Source: Sphingomonas sp. LaA6.9
GTDB lineage: Bacteria > Pseudomonadota > Alphaproteobacteria > Sphingomonadales > Sphingomonadaceae
Assembly: GCF_022601895.1 (NCBI RefSeq)
Contig: NZ_JAKVIO010000008.1
Location: 1 to 64,000, forward strand
Length of the DNA stretch: 64,000 nucleotides
Direction: 5' to 3'
Made by a program: the position numbers and the translations under genes. The notes under the pieces were generated by a model that was not told where the DNA came from, ran no database searches, and saw only the letters and a list, made by a program, of their open reading frames with translations. Each line of letters opens with the position of its first letter. The stretch's first letter is position 1. This document shows positions 52,854 to 61,582 of the stretch, one piece after another.

Positions 52854-53864
52854 TCAACCCGAAATGCCGGAGAGGAACCGCGCAACATTGTCGCCCAGAT
52901 CGCCGACGGCGTAACCGCCTTCCATGACGATCAGGGTGGGCAGTCCAGTGGTGCCGATCCGCGCTCCGATCCGCGCGAAATCGGCAGCTTCGATCGCAAA
53001 GTGCGAGATCGGATCACCCGAGAATGTGTCGGCGCCGAAGGACACGACCAGGAATTTCGCGCTCCATTCGGATATGCGCGAGATCGCGGCATCAAGCGCG
53101 GTCAGATAGGCGTCGACCCGCGTTCCGCGCGGCAGCGGGATATTGAGGGTCGCACCCGCACCTTCGCCCTCGCCGGTCTCGTCGGCATGCCCCCAATAGA
53201 AGGGATAGTCGGTTGCCGGGTCAGCGTGGATCGAGGCGAAGAAAACGTCCCCGCGCGCATGGAATATGTCCTGCGTGCCATTGCCGTGATGATAGTCGAT
53301 ATCGAGGATCGCGACGGGGCCGACACCCGCATCCTGCGCCGCCTGTGCGGCGATCGCCGCATTGTTGAGATAGCAATAGCCGCCCAGATAGTCGGCACCG
53401 GCATGGTGCCCCGGCGGCCGGCACAATGCGAACGCAGTCTGCGCGCCGCCAAGCAGGGCGTGCAGGCCGCTCAGCGCGGTCTGGGCCGACCAATAGGCGC
53501 TCTCCCAGGTGCCGGGGCCGATCGGCGTGGCGGCGTCGAAGCTGTAGCGACCCAACCGCGCGTCGATCCGGGTCAGCGGAATGCGTCGTCTTGCAACGAT
53601 GGGCCAGGTATAGCCGATCGCATCACCGTCGCGTCCGGCGGCGCGCCAGTCGTCATGGGCCGAGCGCAGAAATGCAAGATATTCCGCGTCATGGATCCGC
53701 GAAATCGGTGCCATGCCGAAATCGCGCGCGGGAGAGAGATCGCCGAGTGCGTCGGCGATATTCGCCGCGCGCGCCGGACATTCGGCATAGCTGGCCCATG
53801 TGCCGTTATGGAGTTCGCGCTCGGGCGCATGGTCAAGCTGGCGGGGATCGAAGAAGCGCAACAT
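52854..53864 (-). CDS. Histone-deacetylase-family amidohydrolase (acetylpolyamine amidohydrolase-like)
   Basis: 336 residues. The zinc deacetylase motifs are complete: CRPPGHHAG (His dyad), ILDIDYHHGNGTQDIF (Asp/His zinc ligands), SFGADTFSGDP and VMEGGYAV. The opening ends with CPARAANI like the acetylpolyamine branch. It probably deacetylates acetylated polyamines in the cytoplasm. The ATG at 53864 has a weak ribosome site; a start at 53906 is possible. Confidence 0.88.
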   Translation of the reverse strand: MLRFFDPRQLDHAPERELHNGTWASYAECPARAANIADALGDLSPARDFGMAPISRIHDAEYLAFLRSAHDDWRAAGRDGDAIGYTWPIVARRRIPLTRIDARLGRYSFDAATPIGPGTWESAYWSAQTALSGLHALLGGAQTAFALCRPPGHHAGADYLGGYCYLNNAAIAAQAAQDAGVGPVAILDIDYHHGNGTQDIFHARGDVFFASIHADPATDYPFYWGHADETGEGEGAGATLNIPLPRGTRVDAYLTALDAAISRISEWSAKFLVVSFGADTFSGDPISHFAIEAADFARIGARIGTTGLPTLIVMEGGYAVGDLGDNVARFLSGISG

Positions 53865-54086
53865 TTTTGACGCTATAGCATCCCGTTTGCCAGCACCGAA
53901 GGTCAATTGCTGTGGTGTTCAGGCCTGGGGAGGGGAGGGCGGAACGTCAGACGCCGAGGTTGCCCCTGACCGAATATGCAGAGTCATGGGGGCGTGCCTC
54001 GCCCCACCGCGTGCTATTACCATCTCGTCGGTTGTAGAGCGGAGTTCACCTGTTGTTCAGGCCATGCGGACTGTTCAAGGAGATCG

Positions 54087-55337
54087 ATGAAGCTTCAGGG
54101 AACACCTCTAATCCGGATTGCAAAGGCGGTGGTTCCGCCGGCGCTCATGCTCGCGCTGCCCGCCCAGGCGCAGACGCCCGGAACTGTAAACGACTTCAGG
54201 CTTCCACCCGGCGACAACGCGCAGAGCGCTCCCATTACCGGGCCGGTGGACCCGACACTGCCCGTGTCGACGAGGGATATTCCAGCGCCATTGCCGCAGT
54301 CCGCCCCGGCCACGCCTCCGGCCACAACCGAGGCCGCGCCCCCGCCGATTGTCATTCCCCTGTCGCCCGCCAGATCGGCGGATGCCAGCCCCCCGTCTCA
54401 ACCGGCAGCGCGTGCGCCAGCGGCGGAAGCCGCTCCGAGCGCGTTGCCCGCGCCGGAACCGTCCCGCCAGCCAGCCGCAGCCGTCCCCCCTGAGCCGCCT
54501 CCGGCCGCTTCCGCTGTACCAATGCGACGCGCCCCGAGCGTAGACCCGGCTCCGGCGCGATCGCCTTCGTGGATTATGTGGCTGCTCGGCGGGGCGCTGC
54601 TCGGGTTGCTCGTGGCTGGCATCGGATTTGGCTGGCTTAGAAGGCGGCGCTCCGGTGCCGGCGGAGATGTCGGGCAAACAGAGGAGGCGCGGTTGCCCGC
54701 GCGAACGGCACGCGTGCCGACGCCCAGGGCCCGCACGTCTCCGCCACCGGTTGCGCCCGGCCAGATCGAGCTTGTGTTCGAGCCCCTGAGCCTGACCATG
54801 GCACTGGTCAACGCGAGGCTTGCCTACCGATTGTCGGTGAAAAATCTCGGCGATACGGTCGTCGGGCCCGTCACCATTGCGTGTGACATTATCTCGGCCC
54901 ATGGCTCGCTCACGCCTGGCGAGCAACTCCTGTTCGAAGGCGAAATGGTTGAGCCGCAGCATCGGCTTGCTTCGCTTGCCCCTGGAGAAGCCGTCTCCGT
55001 CACAAGCGAGCTGCAAACCCCGATCGCCGCCATCCGGCCCATCTGCAGCGGCGACGCAAACCTGTTCGTACCGCTTGCGCGCTTCCACATTACCGCGCTG
55101 GGCACAGGCTCGCGGCCGTTCATCAATACCCGGATTTTCGTGATCGGCGAACGGCCCGAACTGCCCCGCGAGCGGCTCAGACCCATCCGGATCGACGCCG
55201 GGCGGCGGACATTCTCGCCCCTCAGCCATCGCGAGATTGAATCAGCCGCCTATTTGCGCGCCGGGAAGACTGGCAAGACGGGCACGGGCTTGCCCGATCA
55301 TCTCCGTGGCAATCGCTACGCATCGCATCTCAGGTGA
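54087..55337 (+). CDS. Hypothetical membrane-anchored Pro/Ala-rich protein
   Basis: 416 residues from an ATG with AAGGAG 3-4 bp upstream. The order is a signal peptide (ending PAQAQ), ~130 residues of Pro/Ala/Ser-rich low-complexity chain, one membrane helix (WIMWLLGGALLGLLVAGIGF) with an Arg cluster after it, and a compact beta-rich domain of ~160 residues (GQIELVFEPLSLTMALVNAR to TRIFVIGERPE). Topology places the last domain in the cytoplasm if the signal is cleaved. I do not recognise the family. It is convergent with the fusion gene, with 21 bp between stops. Confidence 0.75.
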   Translation: MKLQGTPLIRIAKAVVPPALMLALPAQAQTPGTVNDFRLPPGDNAQSAPITGPVDPTLPVSTRDIPAPLPQSAPATPPATTEAAPPPIVIPLSPARSADASPPSQPAARAPAAEAAPSALPAPEPSRQPAAAVPPEPPPAASAVPMRRAPSVDPAPARSPSWIMWLLGGALLGLLVAGIGFGWLRRRRSGAGGDVGQTEEARLPARTARVPTPRARTSPPPVAPGQIELVFEPLSLTMALVNARLAYRLSVKNLGDTVVGPVTIACDIISAHGSLTPGEQLLFEGEMVEPQHRLASLAPGEAVSVTSELQTPIAAIRPICSGDANLFVPLARFHITALGTGSRPFINTRIFVIGERPELPRERLRPIRIDAGRRTFSPLSHREIESAAYLRAGKTGKTGTGLPDHLRGNRYASHLR

Positions 55338-55358
55338 GCGAACACCCCATCCGCCGCG

Positions 55359-58300
55359 TCACCAGCTGGTGATGCTCGTGTGCCGAAGGTCATGGATGCT
55401 GACATTTGGCAGGCCGGCCTTCGATCGGGCAGCGTCCCAGCTCTTGAAGAACGAACCAAACGGCTTCCTGGTCCGCGGATTGGCGATCACATGGGGGCAC
55501 CCGTCCCAGCGCGGCAACTGTTTGATGACGTCAATCGCGCCCGCCGACAGGGGCACGTGATTGGCCTGACGCGATTTTGACGGCGGAATGCGCCAGAGAC
55601 AGTTTTCGAAGTCGATGTCGTCCCAGTGCGCGTTCAGCAGCTCGTGTATCCTGAGGCTCGTCAGCAAAAGCAACGCGACGATGAATCGGAGCTGGGGATT
55701 GTGGCTGGCAAGGGCGGCTTTTCGCAACCGCTCCACCTCGTCCGGCGACAGGACATGCTCGCGCTCGCTGCCATGCTTGACCAGCGGCAGCCTGTGGATC
55801 GGGTTGATCTCGGCACCGGGCACGCCCCACCGGCTCGCCATGACAAACATGTACCGCAGAATGCCGTGGAGCCGTTTGACAGTGGCCGGTTCGTCAGCCG
55901 CATCCTTGATCGTGGCCCCGAGCCAGGCCGCAACATCCGATTGAGCAACCTCGTCCATGCGAAAGCGGCCGAACTTCGGCAAGATGTGCTTCCGCAGATG
56001 GAGCTCATGGATTTCGCGGGTTCGCTGATGGCGTTTAAGATGATGGAGGTAGCGCCGCGAAAATTGCTCGATCGTCGGAATCGCACGCCGGTCCTCATTG
56101 GCGGGCTTCGGGCCGTCCTCCGGATGTCGGGCCGAGGCAGGATCCTGACCTTCATCGCTCCCGGTCCGGCCGCGCACCACCGCTTCGGCCGAGGGTGGCA
56201 GGGCGTGCGCCGCGAGCGGCAGGCCAAGCTTTTCCGCGAACTGTTCAAATGTGAAGGGATCCGCGTCATCCCACAACTGTGTGGTGCCCGGGTGCCCGGA
56301 CGCAGAGAGGCCGAAGGTGCCGAGCACATAGGGTGACACCCGATGGCTGGTGCATAGTCCGCCATTGCCGTCGCTCACCAACGGCAACCCGAACTCGATA
56401 CCATGCTGCCGCCTGATGGCGCGACGCACCGTGGCCACCGCCAGCTGGCCATCGCCGAAATCCATGACGGTGGGCGTGCCCGGCGGAACATCGAGGAGCC
56501 CTTCGATCAGCGCGCCCGTTTCCGAGAGATTGCGGATCAGCACGGGATGATAATAGTTCCCCAGTATCGCGCCGGCTTTTCGGTACATCGATTGCCGATC
56601 GCTGCGCTGCGTCGCCGGGCCCGAGGGAGGGATGGTCCAATCCTCGCTCCCCAGACGCTGTACGAGGTCATCGGAGCTGATGGCTCCGCTATAAACATAG
56701 CCCTGGACATGGCTGACGCGCAGATTGCGGACCAGCTCCAGCTGGTCGAGCGACTCGATGCCCTCCGCGGTGGTCTCCATGTCGAGCGCGTCCGCGAGCG
56801 CGACGATTGCCGCGATGATCGCCCCGTTCCGCGATCCGGATATGGTGGCACCCCGTACGAAGCTCTGGTCGATCTTGATCTTGTCGAACGGTGCGGTCTT
56901 CAGATAGCCGAGCGAGGAATAGCCCGTCCCGAAATCGTCGAGCGCCAGCCGCACGCCGATATCCTTGAGGACCGAAAACATGGTGTCGGTCTCGGCGGAT
57001 TCGCTGAGGAAGACGCCTTCGGTCAGCTCGAGCTCGAGCCGTTCGGCCGGCAGGCCCGACGCGGCCAGCGCCGACATGACGATCCTGGGCAGCGATTCAT
57101 TCGTGAACTGGATTGGCGAGACGTTTACGGCGACCCTGAGCCGTCCGGGCCATTTCGCCGCGTCTTCGCACGCCTTTCGTAAGACCCATTCGCCGAGTGG
57201 TGCGATCAGGTTCGCTTCTTCGGCGATCGGAATGAACAATGCCGGCGAGATTGGCCCGCGCACGGGGTGATGCCAGCGGATGAGCGCTTCGACCCCGGTG
57301 ACACGGTTGCTGCTGGCGTTGACGATCGGCTGATAGAAAAGCCCGATTTCGCCTTTTGCCAGCGCGTCGCGCAGGTCTTCTTCCAGCAGGCGCTTGTCTT
57401 CGGCGGCCTGCAGCAGATCGCTGGAAAAGAATCGGAAGCGGCTGCGCCCGCTGCCCTTTGCGGCATAAAGGGCCAGATCGACATTGCGGATCAGCTCTTC
57501 GCTCGTGCAGCCATCGATCGGCGCAACCGCCACACCGATCGACGCCCCGATGATGCACCGGCTGCCTTCGATCGAATAAGGCTGCGACAGGCTCGCGATG
57601 ATGTCGTTCGCCAGCGTCCCGAGCACCCCGCGGTCCTCGCAATCGGGCAATATGATCTGGAACTCATCGCCGCCCAGGCGAAAGACCTTCTGCTTGTCTC
57701 CCACGATCTTGAGCAGTCGTTCGCTGACCTGCTTCAACAGCGCATCGCCTGCCGGGTGCCCGAGCGTATCGTTGACCTGCTTGAAGCGGTCGAGATCAAT
57801 GAGGATGACGGCGCATGGCCGCTTTTGCTGCTCGAGGGCCAGAAGGCTGCTCTCGAGCGCCCTTGTCATGCACAGCCGGTTGGGCAGGCCGGTGAGCGAA
57901 TCGTACATCGCCAGTTGCGATGCGTGTTCTGACGTTCGTCGCTGTTCCGTGATGTCGATGCCGGATCCGCGATAGCCGGAGAATTTGCCCGCCTTGTCGA
58001 ACTGGGGATAGCCGGACACCAGCCAGCAGCGGTCGTCGTGTGGCGTCGCAGATTTCAGCGTGAGCTTCTCGAAGCTCGTATGTTTGGTCAGAATGAATGG
58101 CAGCGTCCGGCTTACCCCCGAGCCGTCATCTGCCTGTTCGAAATGGTCGGTAAATGCGGATCCGAGCAGATGCTCCGGTTCATGGCCGAGCATGTGACAG
58201 ATGCTGTCGGTCAGATAGGTCAGGCGCCCTGCGTGATCAGTCGACCAGAACCACCCCTGGCACGATTGTTCGAAGTTGCGGAGAAGCAGCAAGGCTTCGG

Positions 58301-58439
58301 CCGAGTTGTCGAGCAGCCCGGCGGAATCCATCGGCTTGCCGGAACGCAGCGGCAATTTTCCCAGAATGCCGTTCTTGTGGTCAGCGCGCGCGCTGTGGTC
58401 GTTCTGGCTGCCCTGCAAGAAACGAATTCTGGCCATCAT
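55359..58439 (-). CDS. PAS-GGDEF-EAL-PilZ protein fused to a truncated tyrosine recombinase
   Basis: 1026 residues. PAS ~50-165; GGDEF domain ~175-340 with an intact GGDEF (256-260); EAL domain ~345-585 with EAL (384-386), ELTEG and DDFGTGYSSLGYL intact; PilZ ~605-695 with IRNLSETG (the D/NxSxxG motif). After a charged linker, ~785-870 is a SAM-like core-binding domain (FSRRYLHHLKRHQRTREIH) and ~885-1026 a tyrosine recombinase catalytic domain. The latter has box I Arg930 (LTSLRIHELL), strand Lys955 (SKSRQANHVPL) and H1016-DLR1019. It stops 7 residues after that Arg, so the LGH/Tyr segment is missing. It should make and break c-di-GMP and bind it. The recombinase end may bind DNA but cannot cut by the normal mechanism. 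The ATG at 58439 is preceded by GGAAG. Confidence 0.88.
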   Translation of the reverse strand: MMARIRFLQGSQNDHSARADHKNGILGKLPLRSGKPMDSAGLLDNSAEALLLLRNFEQSCQGWFWSTDHAGRLTYLTDSICHMLGHEPEHLLGSAFTDHFEQADDGSGVSRTLPFILTKHTSFEKLTLKSATPHDDRCWLVSGYPQFDKAGKFSGYRGSGIDITEQRRTSEHASQLAMYDSLTGLPNRLCMTRALESSLLALEQQKRPCAVILIDLDRFKQVNDTLGHPAGDALLKQVSERLLKIVGDKQKVFRLGGDEFQIILPDCEDRGVLGTLANDIIASLSQPYSIEGSRCIIGASIGVAVAPIDGCTSEELIRNVDLALYAAKGSGRSRFRFFSSDLLQAAEDKRLLEEDLRDALAKGEIGLFYQPIVNASSNRVTGVEALIRWHHPVRGPISPALFIPIAEEANLIAPLGEWVLRKACEDAAKWPGRLRVAVNVSPIQFTNESLPRIVMSALAASGLPAERLELELTEGVFLSESAETDTMFSVLKDIGVRLALDDFGTGYSSLGYLKTAPFDKIKIDQSFVRGATISGSRNGAIIAAIVALADALDMETTAEGIESLDQLELVRNLRVSHVQGYVYSGAISSDDLVQRLGSEDWTIPPSGPATQRSDRQSMYRKAGAILGNYYHPVLIRNLSETGALIEGLLDVPPGTPTVMDFGDGQLAVATVRRAIRRQHGIEFGLPLVSDGNGGLCTSHRVSPYVLGTFGLSASGHPGTTQLWDDADPFTFEQFAEKLGLPLAAHALPPSAEAVVRGRTGSDEGQDPASARHPEDGPKPANEDRRAIPTIEQFSRRYLHHLKRHQRTREIHELHLRKHILPKFGRFRMDEVAQSDVAAWLGATIKDAADEPATVKRLHGILRYMFVMASRWGVPGAEINPIHRLPLVKHGSEREHVLSPDEVERLRKAALASHNPQLRFIVALLLLTSLRIHELLNAHWDDIDFENCLWRIPPSKSRQANHVPLSAGAIDVIKQLPRWDGCPHVIANPRTRKPFGSFFKSWDAARSKAGLPNVSIHDLRHTSITSW

Positions 58440-58753
58440 GCGCTTCCACTGGTCCCCACCGTCAACGATCAATAACGGATCGTAATTGCGGAAGCGTAAA
58501 TGGATTGATCATTTTGGCTGATGCCAGACATCACCTATATGCTGACCGCTTGTTCACTGTGTCGGTGTCGCAAAGGGACTGGGGCGCAACCTTTATATTA
58601 TGAGGAAATGTCCTCTCCCGGAGCGTGGCTGCCCTGTAACAAAATGTTTCTGTGGGCATCGAAACGCTGGCTGTGACGCGAAATGCGACCTATCTATGCG
58701 GGCAGACGCTTGGCCTTCGCCATAACTCCAGACGAGCCTGCACGCCTTTTCAA
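58440..58753. promoter_or_regulatory. Intergenic control region between the fusion gene and the two-component system
   Basis: 314 bp without a gene. It holds TGTAACAAAATGTTTC (58635-58650), which matches the reverse complement of the repeated box upstream of carbonic anhydrase in 13 of 16 positions. A weaker copy, TATGAGGAAATGT (58599-58611), matches in 10 of 13. These suggest autoregulation of the response regulator gene. Confidence 0.5.
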
Positions 58754-59464
58754 ATGACCGCTCCCGTAATTCTGCTCGTTGAAGACGATCCCGCGCTACG
58801 TACGCTAACGGCCCGAACGTTGCAGCAGAACGGCTATCAGGTCCGTCCTGCCGGGGCAGCGCCCGAGATGTGGGCAGCACTGGACGTGGGGAATGTGGGC
58901 CTGGTGCTGCTCGACATCATGCTGCCCGGCACCAATGGACTGGACCTGTGTCGCCAGCTCCGCCAGATCAGCGACGTTCCCATAATCTTCATCAGCGCCA
59001 AGGGCAGCGAGACCGACCGCGTGGTCGGGCTCGAACTCGGCGCCGACGATTATCTCGCCAAGCCATTCAGCACGCGCGAGCTGATCGCGCGCGTCCGCGC
59101 GGTGCTGCGTCGCGGGCGGCTCGATCGCCAGCACGGGGTGGGCGGCCAGGGCATGGCGCGCTTCGCGGGCTGGACCGTGAATTTCCCCCGCCGTGAGTTG
59201 CACTCGCCGACGGGCGCCGTGGTTGAGCTGACGGGCGCCGAGTTCGATCTGCTGTCCAGCTTCCTTGAAAATCCGCAGCGCGTGATAGCTCGCGAGCGGC
59301 TGATCGAGCTTTCGCGAACGCGGCTTGGCGATGCATCGGACCGCAGCGTAGACGTGCTGGTAAGCCGGCTACGCCGCAAGCTCTCGCACAAGGATTCCAG
59401 CGCGCCGATCGTGACGGTACGGGGTATTGGCTATATGTTCAGCGCGGAGGTGACCCGCCAGTGA
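58754..59464 (+). CDS. OmpR-family response regulator
   Basis: 236 residues. The receiver domain (ILLVEDDPALR, phospho-acceptor Asp in LVLLDIMLPGTNGLD, Lys in DDYLAKPF) is followed by a winged-helix DNA-binding domain (LTGAEFDLLSSFLENPQRV, DVLVSRLRRKL, IVTVRGIGYMF). The ATG at 58754 gives the standard MTAPVILLVEDD opening. It overlaps the histidine kinase gene by 4 bp. A box related to the repeats ahead of carbonic anhydrase lies in its own upstream region. Confidence 0.95.
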   Translation: MTAPVILLVEDDPALRTLTARTLQQNGYQVRPAGAAPEMWAALDVGNVGLVLLDIMLPGTNGLDLCRQLRQISDVPIIFISAKGSETDRVVGLELGADDYLAKPFSTRELIARVRAVLRRGRLDRQHGVGGQGMARFAGWTVNFPRRELHSPTGAVVELTGAEFDLLSSFLENPQRVIARERLIELSRTRLGDASDRSVDVLVSRLRRKLSHKDSSAPIVTVRGIGYMFSAEVTRQ

Positions 59465-60771
59465 CCGCGATGCGTCCGTCGCTCGGGTTGGTTGGCAGAG
59501 TCTTCATCATCCTGCTTCTGACCATCGTGATCGAGTTCACGGTCAGCACGTTGCTGTACGAGCGGGTGGGGCAATTGCGCGTTCGCGAGGAAGAGGCGCA
59601 CCGCGTCGCCGAGCACCTGGCGCTGGCCAGCCGGCTTATGAATTCCCATCCGCGCGATGACCGCGCCGAGCTTGCAGGACGCCTGTCGAGCGAGGCCTTC
59701 ATCGTGAAATGGCACCCCGCGCCCATGCCTTCGGTCCCGCTGGCGGCTGATCTCGAAGAGATGCGGGGACAGATCATCGGCTGGGAACCCACACTGGCGC
59801 GAACGAGTCTGCGGCTGCATCTGAAATCGCCGGGGCGCAACGGTATCGTGACCGGTCAGCTGTCGCTCGACGATGCCAGCTCGCTCGAGTTCAAGGCAAC
59901 CCAGCTGGTCAATCCGTCGAAATTCAGGATCAACCGCTTCCTTCTTGCACTGATACCGGCGGTGGCGCTGATCCTGATCGGTGGATTGCTGATGCGGCGG
60001 GTCCTGTCACCAATGCGCATGCTGGCGAGCGCGGCGGGACGTATCGGCGAAGGGGATCGCGTGGAGATTCCCGAGGTTGGGGTATCGGAGATCCGGCGGG
60101 TCGTGCGCGCCTTCAATGAGATGCAGGCGCGCATTCACCAGCTCATCAGCGATCGCACCGAGGCGCTCGCTTCGGTTGGCCACGATCTGCGTACGCCGCT
60201 CGCCCGGCTGCAATTGCGCACCGAAGCGATCAGCGACGCTTCGGTGCGCCGTGCAATCGAGAAGGACGTCGGCGAGATGGAGGCGATGGTGGCGTCGCTG
60301 CTCGCATATTACGGGGGCGATAGTGACCCCGAAAAGCCGGTGCAGACCGACATCGCGGTACTGGCTGCCACGATCGTCGACGACGCAACGGACATGGGCG
60401 ACCCGGCAGTCTATTCGGGCCCCGACCATCTCGAGACAATTGTCCGCCCGCTTGCCCTGAAGCGCGCCTTGTCCAATCTCGTCGAGAATTCAATCAAATA
60501 TGCGGATGGCGCACAGGTGTCGCTGCGCGTGGAAAACGGTCGGGCAGTGTTGTGTGTGGAGGACAATGGCCCGGGGATTCCCGAGGACGAACTCGACCAT
60601 GTTCTGGAACCCTTTGTCCGGCTTGATCTCGCCCGGAGTCGCGACACGCACGGTCTGGGGTTGGGAATCCCGATCGCGCACCGTGTGGCGCGTCGCGAGG
60701 GCGGTGTGCTTCGGCTCTCCAATCGTCCGACCGGTGGATTGAGAGCCGAGATAGATGTTCGGCTGCGCTGA
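59461..60771 (+). CDS. Sensor histidine kinase
   Basis: 436 residues from a GTG overlapping the regulator's TGA; an ATG at 59470 is an alternative. It has two membrane helices (VFIILLLTIVIEFTVSTLLY and FLLALIPAVALILIGGLLM) enclosing a ~130-residue periplasmic sensor. A HAMP segment, the H-box VGHDLRTPLARLQ, N-box ENSIKYAD and G-boxes DNGPGIP and HGLGLGI follow. The arrangement is EnvZ-like. The signal is unknown; the downstream carbonic anhydrase and anion transporter suggest pH, CO2 or bicarbonate. Confidence 0.94.
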   Translation: MTAMRPSLGLVGRVFIILLLTIVIEFTVSTLLYERVGQLRVREEEAHRVAEHLALASRLMNSHPRDDRAELAGRLSSEAFIVKWHPAPMPSVPLAADLEEMRGQIIGWEPTLARTSLRLHLKSPGRNGIVTGQLSLDDASSLEFKATQLVNPSKFRINRFLLALIPAVALILIGGLLMRRVLSPMRMLASAAGRIGEGDRVEIPEVGVSEIRRVVRAFNEMQARIHQLISDRTEALASVGHDLRTPLARLQLRTEAISDASVRRAIEKDVGEMEAMVASLLAYYGGDSDPEKPVQTDIAVLAATIVDDATDMGDPAVYSGPDHLETIVRPLALKRALSNLVENSIKYADGAQVSLRVENGRAVLCVEDNGPGIPEDELDHVLEPFVRLDLARSRDTHGLGLGIPIAHRVARREGGVLRLSNRPTGGLRAEIDVRLR

Positions 60772-60780
60772 GCCGGCAGC

Positions 60781-60814
60781 AACACTTCCTTACAGCGCGA
60801 AACACTTCCTTACA
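60781..60814. promoter_or_regulatory. Tandem 14-bp direct repeat, probable response-regulator site before carbonic anhydrase
   Basis: AACACTTCCTTACA occurs twice without mismatch (60781-60794 and 60801-60814). The start-to-start distance is 20 bp, about two helical turns, as expected for side-by-side binding of an OmpR-type dimer. It begins 10 bp after the kinase stop and ends 78 bp before the carbonic anhydrase start. Confidence 0.65.
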
Positions 60815-60892
60815 CGGGTGCCGCACCGCAGCAAAGTTCGCGGTCTAGCTTGATCCGGCGTCGTCTCGCGGCGCCAGTCAAGGAGTCCCCCC

Positions 60893-61582
60893 GTGAACGA
60901 ACTCATCGGTCGTATCTTTTCTTTCGAGAAGCAGGTTTTCCCCAATCAGAGTACGCTTTATGCGCGTCTGGCCAGAGACGGGCAGAGCCCGAAGGCATTG
61001 ATGATCTCCTGCGCGGATTCGCGCGTCGTGCCCGAACACATCATGCAGGCAGAGCCTGGTGACCTGTTCGTCTGCCGCAATGCGGGCAATATCGTGCCGC
61101 CCTTCGCCACGCAAAATGGCGGTGTATCCTCGACCGTCGAATATGCGGTCGCGGCGCTTGGCGTGCGTGACATCATTGTCTGCGGTCATTCGGACTGCGG
61201 CGCGATGAAGGCACTGGCGGTCGACCAGGATCTCAGCGCCATGCCCAATGTTGTCGCCTGGCTTCGCCATTCGCACGCCGCGCACAAGGTCGTGACCGAG
61301 AGCTACCCCGCGATGGACGATGGCCAGCGTATTCGCGCGGTCTCGCTTGAAAATGTCGTCATCCAGCTTGCGCATCTGCGTACGCATCCGTCGGTCGCGG
61401 CCGGCATTGCGCGGGGCGAGATCGCGCTTCACGGCTGGTTCGTTGATCTCCATGCCGGCTCGATTCTGGGCCTTGATGGAGAGACCGGCCGCTTCGTGCC
61501 GCTGCGCGAGGGCGAACCGCTGCCCGTGGCGCTGCCGCAGGCCGCGAGACGTGCCGCCGATTTCGCAGAGGCTGCGGAATGA
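60893..61582 (+). CDS. can: Beta-class carbonic anhydrase
   Basis: 229 residues from a GTG with AAGGAG 8-9 bp upstream. Zinc ligands are in SCADSRVVP (Cys, with the Asp-Arg dyad) and VCGHSDCGAMKA (His and Cys). VCRNAGNIVPP is another family block. It interconverts CO2 and bicarbonate in the cytoplasm. It overlaps the SulP transporter start by 4 bp, so bicarbonate handling is probably coordinated. Confidence 0.96.
   Translation: MNELIGRIFSFEKQVFPNQSTLYARLARDGQSPKALMISCADSRVVPEHIMQAEPGDLFVCRNAGNIVPPFATQNGGVSSTVEYAVAALGVRDIIVCGHSDCGAMKALAVDQDLSAMPNVVAWLRHSHAAHKVVTESYPAMDDGQRIRAVSLENVVIQLAHLRTHPSVAAGIARGEIALHGWFVDLHAGSILGLDGETGRFVPLREGEPLPVALPQAARRAADFAEAAE

Noticed and set aside
55359-56120. 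A separate, active integrase marking a mobile element
   Set aside because: It is in frame with the GGDEF/EAL/PilZ part, lacks the catalytic tyrosine, and no tRNA, att repeat or other mobile genes were seen nearby.
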